Assembly: GCA_963281155.1 (NCBI GenBank)
Contig: CAUJLY010000006.1
Span: forward strand, 8,742,001 to 8,806,000
Source of the DNA: Rhabditophanes sp. KR3021
Taxonomy: Eukaryota > Nematoda > Chromadorea > Rhabditida > Alloionematidae
Direction of reading: 5' to 3'
DNA: 64,000 nucleotides
Shown here: one piece after another, positions 37,748 through 50,200 of the stretch
Position numbering within the stretch: the stretch's first letter is position 1
Layout: every line of letters begins with the position of its first letter
Program-made: the position numbers and the translations under genes
The notes under the pieces: generated by a model
What the model was told of the DNA's origin: nothing
Databases searched by the model: none
What the model saw: only the letters and a program-made list of their open reading frames with translations

Positions 37748-40700
37748 TTAAACGAGAAAACCTCCATCTGTTGGTTCTTTCTTGAGAGAGCTGGAAAATG
37801 CTTTGATATTCATTGAACTTCCTCGAAAGGATTGATCGGCATGGTAGGGGTTTTTCCTTGCTTTGTTACCTGTCTGTGGTCTTCTCGACGTCACGATACT
37901 ATCGATGGCAACAGCCAGCTGCTTTTGTTCAGTTAAAGTCAAATCCATTTCGGACAATCTAGCAAGGGGTAAGTTTGCAAGTTGTGCAACAGAAACTATT
38001 TTCATTTGTATGAGATGATCAAATAAATACTGGATTTTATGCTTTGCAAGAACGATTGATAATTCTGACCTTTCTAGTTGATCTTTTGGCGATTCTGCAA
38101 TTTCCCATTTAGATGATTTTGTGTTTCTAGTGGTACCTGTTGGCGCTTCAGAGTGGTTGGGTGGTGGTTGATAGAAACCATTGCGACTATTTCCATTGTT
38201 ACAATTGTCATCTCTTGCTACCTCATACGTCGCTTCAGTTGGAGTTTGATAGAGCGGACTGTTGACAGCGTAATCCAGGCTTTCTTCGTAAATTCTAATG
38301 TACGCCCGTAATTTTGGTGTAATAGTAAAGAATGTTGGTCTTTCTCCCTTTTCTTTATTCCAGCACTGAGTCATAATTTGATAGATAGCTTCTGGACAGT
38401 CCATTGACTTTGGAAGACGGTAGCCTTGAAGAACTTCCTCATAAATTTTACGGTGAGGCCAATCATAGTATGGTCTTTCGCCGAAGCTGAATATCTCCCA
38501 CATTACCACGCCATAACTCCAAATATCAGAAGCAGCAGTGTAAGTACCTTTTTCCAATGCTTCTGGGGCAGTCCACCGAATAGGTATTTTCTTTGCCATA
38601 GCATTAGTATACTCCATCTCATCAGAACCTTCGGCAAACCCATTTCTACTTAGACCAAAATCTGAAATCTTGCAGCGGTAGAATTGATCTAACAGAATGT
38701 TTCTTGAAGCGAGATCTCTGTGAATGTACCCTGTCTTGTGTAAATACTGCATGCCCTCTGAGATATCCAAGCAAATTTGGGTTAGTTGTACCTTGGAACA
38801 AGTGTTAATTGAATTCAATTTTAGATAGTTGATTAGAGACCCATTGACCATGAATTCTGTTATGATTATTTCAACATAATCAGTTCCTACAACACCGAGC
38901 AATCTCAAGACATTGTCATGTTGAAACTGACCCATCGTTGTTGCTTCCATCGTAAATAACTTTTTCTCCATTTCTGTAGCTACCTTCTTGAGGGTTTTAC
39001 AAGCTACGGTAACTTCAGTTCCTTCCGCAACACTGGCTGTCTTTAAATTACCATTTAATAAAATGATACCTTTCTCTACATTTCCAAACTCTCCTTCGCC
39101 CAACATCTCATTCGTCATAAAGATGTTTGCTTTGGGAATTTGACGTGTAAATTCACGCATAGCAACGGTCAAATCTCCATACGTCGAAGGATCGATGTAG
39201 TTTTTGTTCGTGTTTCCATCTATAAATGTGCTCGATCCCTTGAAAGACTCCAAACAGTTGTTTGATTCTCTAAAACCACCTACAAATTGCGGATCATATT
39301 GTTTTGAATAATACAAATGACTGGAAGGAATTCCAAAATTGTAAGGTAGTTCTTGATTTTGACTTTTAACAAGCTCTGCAAAATAGTCTCCCTTTTTCGA
39401 TCTCCTTGGACAGAAATAGCACATTACACAAACTACGAAGATCAATAGCATGACACAACCAAATATGTACACAAGTTTTGGATTTTCAAGGTACACATAA
39501 CGATACAAATAAGAATCTTTTTCCACCTTCTCTTGCCCATCTTCCGAAACAACAACGTCCTGGACATTCTTGACAGCCGACTCAGCTTTAGAATATTTGT
39601 TTTTGACAACCAAGGCATCACTCCACTCGCTCCAACCATCTCTTGCATCGTTGACTCTTACGCGAATGGCATGTGATTCATACACATCAACATTGTCGAT
39701 TTTCATAGCATTTTGAGAGGAATCGTGCAAGATCACCTCTTTGCTGTTTTTTAACTCAACTTGATAATACACGTTGTGGTATTTTGAGATGTTGTCAGCA
39801 GCTAGCCAGGCAATTACGAGAGTTCCATTGTTTTCATGTGTTAGCAATGTTGGGGCACTGATTTTGTAGCCATTAGCCTTCTTCGTAACAAAAGCGATTC
39901 TCATGGAATTTTTGGGATTCATTTCTTTCTTCGAAACAGCATTGTTTGCAAAGACTGTCGCAACATACTGCTTCCCAGGTTCCAATTTAGACATACTGAT
40001 CTCGTGGGTCACAATTCTTTCAGAGTTAAAATTGAAAATCACAGTAGATGGACATTTAGTGCAATCTTTGCCATTATCATTGCATAATTCGCATGTTACT
40101 GAGTAATAAATATCACTACGGTGACCTAAGTAAGTTGGCTTTGCCCAGGTCAGAACTGCTTCAGACTGATGCAAACTAATCACTTTCAAGTTCAATGGTG
40201 CAGAAGGAGGTTGCGAACATATGTTGGTGTGATCCTCATTGTCGGCACGGTAGAAATCATTTTCACATTCACAGATCTTACTGCCATTTTCGTGAGATTT
40301 ACTGTTCCGAGGGCAAGGCTTGCAAACTTCGTTTCCAGTGTCACTTTTGTAGGATCCTTTGGGACAGGCAGAGCATGCTCCTTCATCCGAAGCCGTGTAA
40401 CCAGCATTGCATTGACACCGTGACTTTTCACCAATTTTCCACTGACCGTTTCCTTGGCAAAAGACGTTTCTGTCTGTGTTGGCATTACTAACATCCACAG
40501 CATTCTTCACACAGTGGGCATGGAAATAAGTTGGCACATATTCGTCTGCAGACACAATAGTCTCGGGCAGTTGGATTTGATTGATTGTGGTACCCGGGCA
40601 GACATTGAAATAAACTTGCAATCTATACACAACCATGCAAGCATCTTTCTCCTTGATTGCAAACATGACGGCATCACTAACAGGAACATAATCTACTACA

Positions 40701-41256
40701 ACCACCGATCTTTTGTCTCTCCCAACAGTCTGCTTTTGAGTGTAGAGTGATATTGTAGTAAGTAGGACCCATCTATCAGCAGGGATATTCTTAGGGTGAG
40801 TATCTTCATCACGAACCATCGGATAGACGTAAATATCAAAGGAAGTCTTTGCAATTTGCCCTAGATTCGCTTAGTCGACAATCAGAGATGGTATAATCAA
40901 TCTCTAGGTGCAAATGTTTTCCGGGACCTTTCTCCATCTTCGGCAACACTAGCCAGTTTCCGTTACTTGTGCTTGCTTCTTTTGGTGCACAAACTGATGA
41001 CACTTGTATTGGATGATTGTTTTCATCGATGTGTGTTTCTTGCTCCCACATCACCTCATCATCAGATCCATTCTCACTGAAGTACTTGTATGGCAGGTTG
41101 TCTTTGTATATATATGAATCATGTAGTGACACTAAAAAGGAACGTTTACTCTAGTACAACATGATGTTTGTAAAACTTACTTTTGCGAGCAGTAATAGTT
41201 TGTATAAATAGTATGGCGAATAGAACCAGGCATTTCCTTACATTTTCTTTCCTCAT
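37748..41256 (-). CDS. vab-1: Eph receptor tyrosine kinase, with a one-base frameshift
   Basis: This is a cell-surface ephrin receptor that signals in neuroblast movement, axon guidance and epidermal morphogenesis. Exon 1 (41181-41256) encodes a signal peptide (MRKENV, then a hydrophobic core ending ITARK). After a 49 bp GTAAGT...TTTTAG intron, exon 2 (37748-41131) encodes the rest. Order: ephrin-binding domain, Cys-rich/EGF-like region (CQCNAGY ... CECENDFY), two fibronectin III domains, TM segment at about 576-597, juxtamembrane tyrosines in YIDPSTYGD, and the kinase. The kinase has GEGEFGNV, VACKTLK, HRDLASRN, DFGLSR and APEALEKG, so it looks catalytically intact. A SAM-like domain follows (about 1035-1110), and the tail GGFLV could bind a PDZ domain. 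Near 40848 an extra A in an AAA run shifts the frame; ignoring that one base gives exactly 1153 codons including stop. It is likely a sequence error. Confidence 0.93.
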
Positions 41257-44200
41257 ACTTGCAAATGAATGTAGGAAGAAAATAAAAAGATGGTTGTGGT
41301 TTAAACTTATTAGGAACCACTTTTAAAAGCAATGATATGTCTGTAAAGGAAGGTAAATTAGATTAGCTAAAAAATTATGATTATCACGAAGTGGTGTGGA
41401 TAAAACGATTGATGGCACACAAATAAAGTGTTAAATGTGATTAGATAATGATGTGATTGGTGTCAAAAGAATATATTATCACTACAACTACTTTTTATTT
41501 GAAAGAACTAATAAAAAATGATGAATTGGGAAGGGGAGGAATGAGAAGTAAAATTAAATAGATCTAAGCAAAGGGCAACATGTATGCTCAATTCCACAAA
41601 ACGCTTTCAGCTATTTTAAACGAATGTAATTTTATGTATGTAGTGGTTACTCTAATTAAGCGACATATAAAGGATGATCCACAAGTGTTTTGTTTAGAGT
41701 ATTCAATATATTTTGAGTTTTGCCTTAAAAGAATAACGCCAATTAGGATCGAATAAATGACAAGTTATGAGTCAAGTAGTGCATTCAAAATGATGATTAT
41801 AACTAAAAGTTGGTGATGCTATAAATGTGTTATAAATATTTGGGATATTTTAAATCAAAGGAGACTACACGTACATACTAACTTATTAAATTTTGTATGA
41901 TAATATCTTTGAATAATCAAAAATTGAGATGCGTGACATGATACAAAATATTTAATTATAATATAAAACTTAATTTCGACATCCATCTAAATTTAGACAA
42001 TAGATATGGATGATTTTGTATTGTTTTAAGCTGACTATTGTATATAAAGTTAGGTAAAAGTCTGGTTGAATCATAATAAATGGACATAATCATCATAACA
42101 ATACCCATAAACAGACGCCACTTCAGGTTTTGACTGGTATATGCAAACAACAACAAATGCTCTTTTATATTATTTACATGTATGTTTGGGGTGATATGGT
42201 GGTCATGTAAAGTTATGACCTCTATAAAAACAATAAAAATGGCACATCAGTTTAAAATGTTACTTTTGTAATAGTTAGAAGGTGGAAGCAATAAAAATTA
42301 TTAAAATAAAAGTGGCTGTTGAGCAGATGATTAGATATCCCCATATTAATAATCTTATTAAGACATTGTAAAAATGGTTGGCTTAAAATAATAGGTAGGG
42401 ATAGAATATAATGAATGTTCAACAGACATGACATTAATCCATTTTTATTGGTGTGTGTTAAAAATGTTTACAGGTTTGAATAAATTATGAGTCCAATTGT
42501 TGCTTTTTAGGAGGCAGATATGATTTTAGGCACTTATTATTCATATTTTATATGATTTAATAAAAGTTAAATGTTGTTATTGGAGTAAATATTGTGATTT
42601 GTAGCAAATATTGTAATCGGTGGCAAATGTTGTAATCGGTGGCAAATATTGCAATCGGTGGCAAATATTAGGATTAGTAGGAAATGTTTTTTAAGGTATC
42701 ATACTCCATATCATACGCTCAAGTACCTTATAATAAAGAGATCTTTAGCTGGTTAAGAGACACAGATTGATTTGAATATAAGAAGCAAATATCATGGACC
42801 AAATAGAAGTACTAGCCAGAGTACTAAACGGTCCTAATATGGGGATGTCTACGACGATATCTGGCATCTTGAGGTACCTCTTGATGATAAGAGTCCAAAA
42901 ATGTATATCCACTTTTTGTCTTCCAAACACATTATCTAAATAGATTTAAAATAAACTGTTCAAGTTAAAGTGGAACAGCTTTGTAGGGCACACCATGCTA
43001 AGCATGTTAGTGGTATGTATGAACTGATAGTGGTATCCAAAAGTGATAATGGGTGCTTTATGGTAATTTTGTAAAATGATTACGTCCTCCATAACCAAAG
43101 GCTTAAATTTATGTACATATTAAAATGCATAGGAAATATGTAGAAGATGTTCCACAAATTTATTAGCACTGGAATATTCATTTGTAATTTATACCTATAC
43201 ATTTAAATTGACCTTAATAACAGTTACGAGAGTTGTTTCCTCAATTTATGAAAGAAGTAATAAATTTAGAAGCGTGTGAAAGTGCGAGAACCAGCTGATT
43301 GTTTTTAAAAACAAAACCTTAGTATTTAGTATTACAAGTAAAGTCACGTAAATTAAATTTTAAAGTCAGTTTGTAGTGTCTATATGGATGACCGGACTCT
43401 GAATTGCATTAAAAGCAAACCATTGGTCCACACAATTGTATTTGATTTAACATAAAAAAGAACTCATAACCAATTCAAAGGTAATTAGCAGTTGATGTAG
43501 GCGAAAAGAAAAGAAAGTCACCAAAGTGGAATAATGGCACATTTTTGAAACAACATGTGTGGAGATTATTACTTTTCTATTGTAAAATAATAATAACATA
43601 CACACTCTTTCCAATTGAAACATATTAATAATAAAAGGAACCTTAGACCGAGAGTGCCAGATCTTGAGTAGATGGGAGTGCGTTCGGGTTCAGCTTTAAG
43701 AGAATAGGATGATGATGTTGTATGTAATTAAAGGGGTGAATATAAAGAAAGATGTTATGGGATTAGGATTGTACTAGTATTGTTGGGCCGAATACATGAT
43801 GACAGTGGTTGTTGGTAATTATTAAGGGATGTATCTTAAAGTTGAGACTTTTAGTATTGTTTAAAGTCAATTATGGGTACCAACACATCCTCTTTTTATC
43901 CTTGATAAGTTCATAATTGAGAAGATAAAGTTGTGTTGTGAGTAGAGTCGAATGACAGACTAGTAGTATAAGATTATAAAATAATATTCCTTTATTAATA
44001 AAAGGCTAAGATCAAATATTGTGATTCTCATAAAACAAAAGCCTACACAGATCTAGACAGATGAGTAGGGATTAACGGAAAGTATTGTATGGGCAGTTAT
44101 TGTAAGGAGAGAATGAGTCTAAAATCAAAGCAAAATAATGAAGACAGTTCACAACTGTTTAAAGGAAAATAGAGTGATCAAAAATTTTTGCGTCGTACAA

Positions 44201-47200
44201 GATGTCTTCTCAAACCATGTCAAATATGTGTAAAGATTCGAATGAGTCAAGAAGAAATTTGGTAAGTCTATTATGAGATCCAATTTCTTCGTTTATCAAA
44301 ATATATGTAAAATTAGAAAGAAGTTTGAATGGACGACCTTGTTTGAGATGGATGACAGACATCATTATTTTTTGGTGTTCAAATCTCATGAAAGTTAATT
44401 AGCTTTGAAATGTAATGTAGTAATGTGAATGGCATTAACAAAAAATTGTAACAGGCAAGTACATTAAGATGTTGTCCATCAGAATGTGCAATTTTGAGGC
44501 AAATAAAGTAGATGATCGGTAAGTTTATATGTACAATTTGTACTGTTAGTGGATAGATCATAATCTAGAAAGTAATTGGGCGTATTGGAATTCTCATCAC
44601 TTTTAAGTCAAAAAAGTAACACTTCCATAAAGGTGGAAAAATTGACTCCTTATCTGAAGAAAAATCACACTAAATTAAATAAACATTATTTTTTGAAAAG
44701 AGATTCCGAACGAGAAAAAAGATATTTGGTAACCCAAACAGACGATAATTAATGGTTTATGAAATAAAGATAATGATCAGATAAAAAAGCTTCCCATGAT
44801 ATTGTTGCTAGGTGTCTAAAAAATGGAGATACTTTTAGAGTTGTGTCAAAGTTAGAGCGATAGCAGTGCCGAGATAAGATCTGAAAATGAGGCGAAGGTG
44901 GTTGTAATATAATTTGATATAATTTTTGTTGGTTTTGAGATAAGATTGTAATATGAAGAATTGACGCTAGGTCAGGAAAAAATATTATTTACCTATTTTT
45001 ATTAATAAACCCGTATAACCATCCCAAGACACGATTATTAATAAATGATTGATTTAAGGGTTTAAAGTCAAGTTAGTATATTATAATACAATATTTGATA
45101 CAAATAAAATACTCTTAATCTGTTGTGATATATTTATACGTATTATCCAAGATCAATGCGAATCAAAGGAACCGATCTTGCGCAACTTTTCACAACCAGG
45201 GTGTTGAAAGAATACGGCACCATCAAATGGTCGACAGTATTTAGTAATTTGAATGATAATAATAGGGAAGAGCATGGAAATTATTTAGGTGATGTAACTT
45301 TTTGTTTTGTCTTAATTCAATTGTTAAAGCCAGCTATATTTAAGTATACTTTTGATTAGATTAAAAAGGCAGATGTTGTAAAGAAAAGGGAAAAAGTTAG
45401 TTTTGTTTAATGTTTCATTTAATTGGAATGTGTTAAGTTTGGGTGAAAGGTTTTTTGCCGACAGTCTTTTTGATCAAAAAATATGTTTTGCAGGTGGTAG
45501 AAAGTTAAAGCATATGAAAGGCGAAATAAATTACATAAAATCAAATATGTCATAACTTTCAGGCAAGTTCTTTTTTGCAAACGTACATTCGAAATTGTTT
45601 GGAATAAATAGATCCCGCTGTTTTGGTGAATTTAAAATTTTATATGTCTCCGTGATGCATTAAATGGTTATGTGAATTTGTAAATTTGAAAATATTTTAG
45701 AAAGTCATTAAACGATTTTTGTAGATAAATGACTCACAACAATAAAGATCTAAAAAGAATATAAAAACAAATGAGATTAAGAAGATTAAAATGTTGATTG
45801 GAAAATTTGAAGTGAGCAAATAGAATGATCCTCCAAAACAAAGAAATGATATGAAATAAATCACTACTATTATTATCTTGAATTTTTTAACTGCATTAAT
45901 AATAGAGTCAAAAAATGTCATTAATACATTATTCTTAAAAACCACAGCAACTGTTCAACAATAAATGCGCATCATAGCAATGACCGGCAAAGTGTAGAAG
46001 TTTAGTGAAGTGGGAAGTGTAAAATTTCTAATGGATAAAAAGAAAAGAATAAACAAACATATATATGTTACGCAATTTGTGACTGAAAAAAAGTTAAAAA
46101 GAATGGCCATATATTTAGAGTGGACGGTCATCAACATAGATAAACGATACAAAAAGATGATATTGTTAATAAGTAGTGAGTTTTATTGTCAATTGGATCT
46201 GTTATCATATTATCTTACTCTCCTCACACCAATATTATTTAAACAAATTGCTTTTCAATTATTGAAGAATAAATTTATATTTTATGAATTGGAATGGAAT
46301 GAGTGTGAAAAAAGTTCATTAATACTGTTTCATCTATTTACATCTTGTTGAAGATATATCACTTAATAAAGGATATTTTTTCAAATGATCATTTGATATT
46401 TTTCAATGCAGTCGGAGTATGTTTTCGCAATGATTATTGTCACTTACCGTCAAAAATTGGTAGTATTATTTAGAATTAAAAACATAGTCAAAATAAATTT
46501 GGTTGGAATTAAAGGATTCAAAAAATGGCAACTATTCAAGTTAATTCAGTCAAAAAGTAGTCAAACCAATCAAAAGGTATTAGAAAAGATGTAAGCAGGA
46601 TGGTACAATATATGTTAAATTAAACCTAAAAAGAAAGAATTGCGATGGGTGTAGAAAAGAGTAAATTGTATATTCATTACATGGTTTGAGTAAAAAAAGA
46701 AATTTAGTCATCTATTTTTATTGTTATTCAAATAATTACAATACTTGTGTATGTTCTTTTTACTAATAGTTTTAAACAATGGAAATACTAAGCTACTTTT
46801 AAATTTCACACTAAACTCAAAAAATGTGGTAAAAATTTAGATAACAATTTTTTCTTCTATTTAAAATAAATAAAAACAACTCAAATATAAACAACCATCT
46901 TTTTGGAACTTTACCACCAAAGTTGCAATTCAATTTTATTAAAATATTACTTAGCATTTAAAGTGATAACTTGGTTAAAATAATGTCCATTAACTAATTG
47001 ATAGACACACTTCTCTATCCTTTCAATAAGACTATTTGTTTCAATTTAATTAAAGAAATAGCTTAATTTGACCAAAAGAGATTGCGATAAATAAATGGAA
47101 AACAATTTTGACCAAAGGTCCAGATCTTATTTAGATAAAACAACTTTATTTTCAATCAAAGAAGGCACATTAAAGTGTTGGCCCAAAAGTAGTGTGGTCC

Positions 47201-50200
47201 AAGAATATGCGTCCATTTAAGATGGTAATTCATTAATCATTGCTACACTTTTTACTAGGACCTCACTGAAATGTAACGTGTAGTCACGAAAATAAATACT
47301 ACAACTATGTCCATTTGCCTTTGAAGTTGATGTAACATTCTAGATTACTTTGATGAGGCAACCTATAGATAAGCCTCACAAATAACTTATAACTTTCCTT
47401 GATTATTTGCAAAAAGTCTTACTAATAATGAAACACAACAGTTAAACAATGCAAACTTGGATGGCAATCTTTTAGTTCAACATATTTTTACAAAAGGTTG
47501 CGTGTTAATATTAGTTAAAGAGGTTTATAAGTGCATACAGTCAATTGTGGTATATCCTTTTTTAACACTGTATAAGTTGCTTATATTTAGAAATGGGTTA
47601 GGTTAAATGTAATGTTTTGAATTGTAGAACTGCATACATTTGTTGTTTTAATCAAAAATTGTGAGGTAAGTATGGATGGTAGAAACAAAAAACGAATTTG
47701 AATAGTTGTTTTTAAATCGCGAATATATAATGTCTATAGTTGGGTCCTATCATAAATAAGATAATAGGATACTAAGGAGGAAAATAGATTGAAATAGCCT
47801 AATAAGCCAATTTTACTTGTTTTATATTGAAGATAAAAGATGTACCAAGGACAATGTATTTCCCATGTATATTGGTTGGACTTCAAAGTAATACGTCCAT
47901 ATTATTGGTGTATTTAAATGTATATACAAGCAATAAATCTAAAAAAGACAGACAATTGAATATGACAAGGAATTGATATTATTTTAATATCACATGCACC
48001 AGACAACTTCAAATACTCCCTGGAGCCAATTTTTGCAAATTTTACAATGATTCAATTTGAGAATGGCAATTTATTCATAAAAACATTATTACCAGCCAAT
48101 TCTTATTATCTAGTCTAAATGTGTAGTGTCAATAGAAAACAAGAATAATTAAATGATCGCTTCCTTGATCTGATTAAATAGTGTTTTTTGTGTGAATAAG
48201 CCAATTTTCAAATCTACATAATTTCATTGAATAATATTAGAAGAAAGTAACAAGTATAATAAATAATAATAAAATGATTAAGGATGTGTGTAATCAGAAT
48301 GTTATAAGACTAGATTAGTTGCCTTTTTTATTGTATTTGACCTTCGAAGAATCAAGCAGCCTCGGTTAGTAAAAAGAGGCACTCCTAAATTCTCTTCACT
48401 AATTATTTTACTTAACAACCTCTCAAGGATGTGACATCTATATTTTTCGGATGAATAAGCAATATTATCATTACAAGAAAACACTTTCCAATTCCGACAC
48501 TATAGACCATGTTCAAACAAAATAGGCAAACCGACTTAGTAGGAAAGAAGTTCAATCAAAAGTAATAACACAACATATGCCTTAATGGTATGAATAAAAC
48601 AATCCAAGCCTCAATTCTGATCTGTATTTTCAACTTTAGCGTTGTAAATATGTTTCCGTTAACAGATTAATATTAACTTGTCAATAATTATCCCTTTATA
48701 GAGTAGTGCGTACAACACGATAATGTATTCTTAATCCTTTTCTATCCTTAAATATAAGAAAACAAGTTTGCAACCAAAAATTGATAACATTATTATCATA
48801 TGCTCATTCAAAATATAGTTAATCATTCACTGAAAATTATAGCGCCATCTCCTCATAAATAATTATTGGCAATATGGTGTGGTTTGTGGATAGATTTGGA
48901 AAAGATAGTTAATTAATTATAGTAAAAGTACTTGTTTACATTTAATATTTAGGCCATATCACAATAATGACCTTATCAAAGACAAAAGTGATTAATTTGA
49001 AGGCGATAGTTGAAAGAAGTGATCTATTAATATTTTTAGCTAGAAAGTAACATGACTTTATGATTTAAAAAGCGGATGGCATTAAGTCTTTTGAAGGACA
49101 ACACTCTGATGAGTCCAAAGTTTTGAAAACAATAAATGTATCAAGTTTCCGGAAACAGATCATCAATTAAAAAGCGAGGGAACGGTTAGAAAAAAGTAAT
49201 ATAACATTAACGGCTGGCAGTGACATAAAATACTGAATCTACTTCAAAACATATGACTTATAAAGACAAAAGTTTAATTAACCAAAATATGATAAAGTTT
49301 CTTTTTATTCCTATTAAATGTATATTGTTTACTTAACAGTTGATGCTATACGGTGCCGTCATCAACGCAACTGCCCCACAAAAAAGGTCTAAAGAACATT
49401 AGCGGTAAATCAAAAACACTTGAAGTTGCAAAAACGCTCACATACATACACGCACCTTTATGCCATCCTCAATCCAAATAGATCTTTTTCCCTTATAAAC
49501 ACATATGTAGGTATATAACGGCCCATTCACATCTCTATATATTTTGCTCCTATTTTAAGTCAACTCTTTTTTATCCCCTTCTAAACAATGAAGTTATAAG
49601 TAGTGGCAAAATGGCGTCAAACTTTGACACTTCACAATTTATATGTATAAAAAGTGACTGTATTATAAGTAGAGTGATTATTTGTTGTCACTTGAGCTGT
49701 GGAACTCTTCTATTAAATTATAATTTGATATGATAAATTAAATAAAAAAAAGATTGAAGTGTGGCAGGACAATGATATTACAACAAATTAGGGTAACATC
49801 AAAGTATCCCCAAAAATGTGAACAAACAAAATGCGAACATCAATTAGTTGAAGTTTTAAAATTAAATTAAAAATAAAGGTTATGAGGAATAATTATTTTT
49901 GCGTGAAGGAAGAAGATGAAAAGTTCAAGTGGGCATAATTTGTCCTACTAATCACGGAACATTATATAATCTACTTGAATTAACATATTGTATTGGGGAA
50001 TAAAAAATAAAATAATGTTGAAGTCCCAAAAGTCATGTAAATGTTGTGACAAGCAAGTGGTAGTACAATTAACTTGCAATGAAATAAAATATACAATTTA
50101 TGCTACATTTTATGTTGAAACAACAAAAGCAATAACAATAATACCCACCAACGGGAAAGAATTTGGTGGTTATCAAGAGAGGAAACGTCAAAAAGGGATA

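Noticed and set aside
46010..46351. 113-codon plus-strand ORF
   Set aside because: It overlaps hydrophobic frames on the other strand, has no motif, no splice-consistent extension and biased A/T codons.
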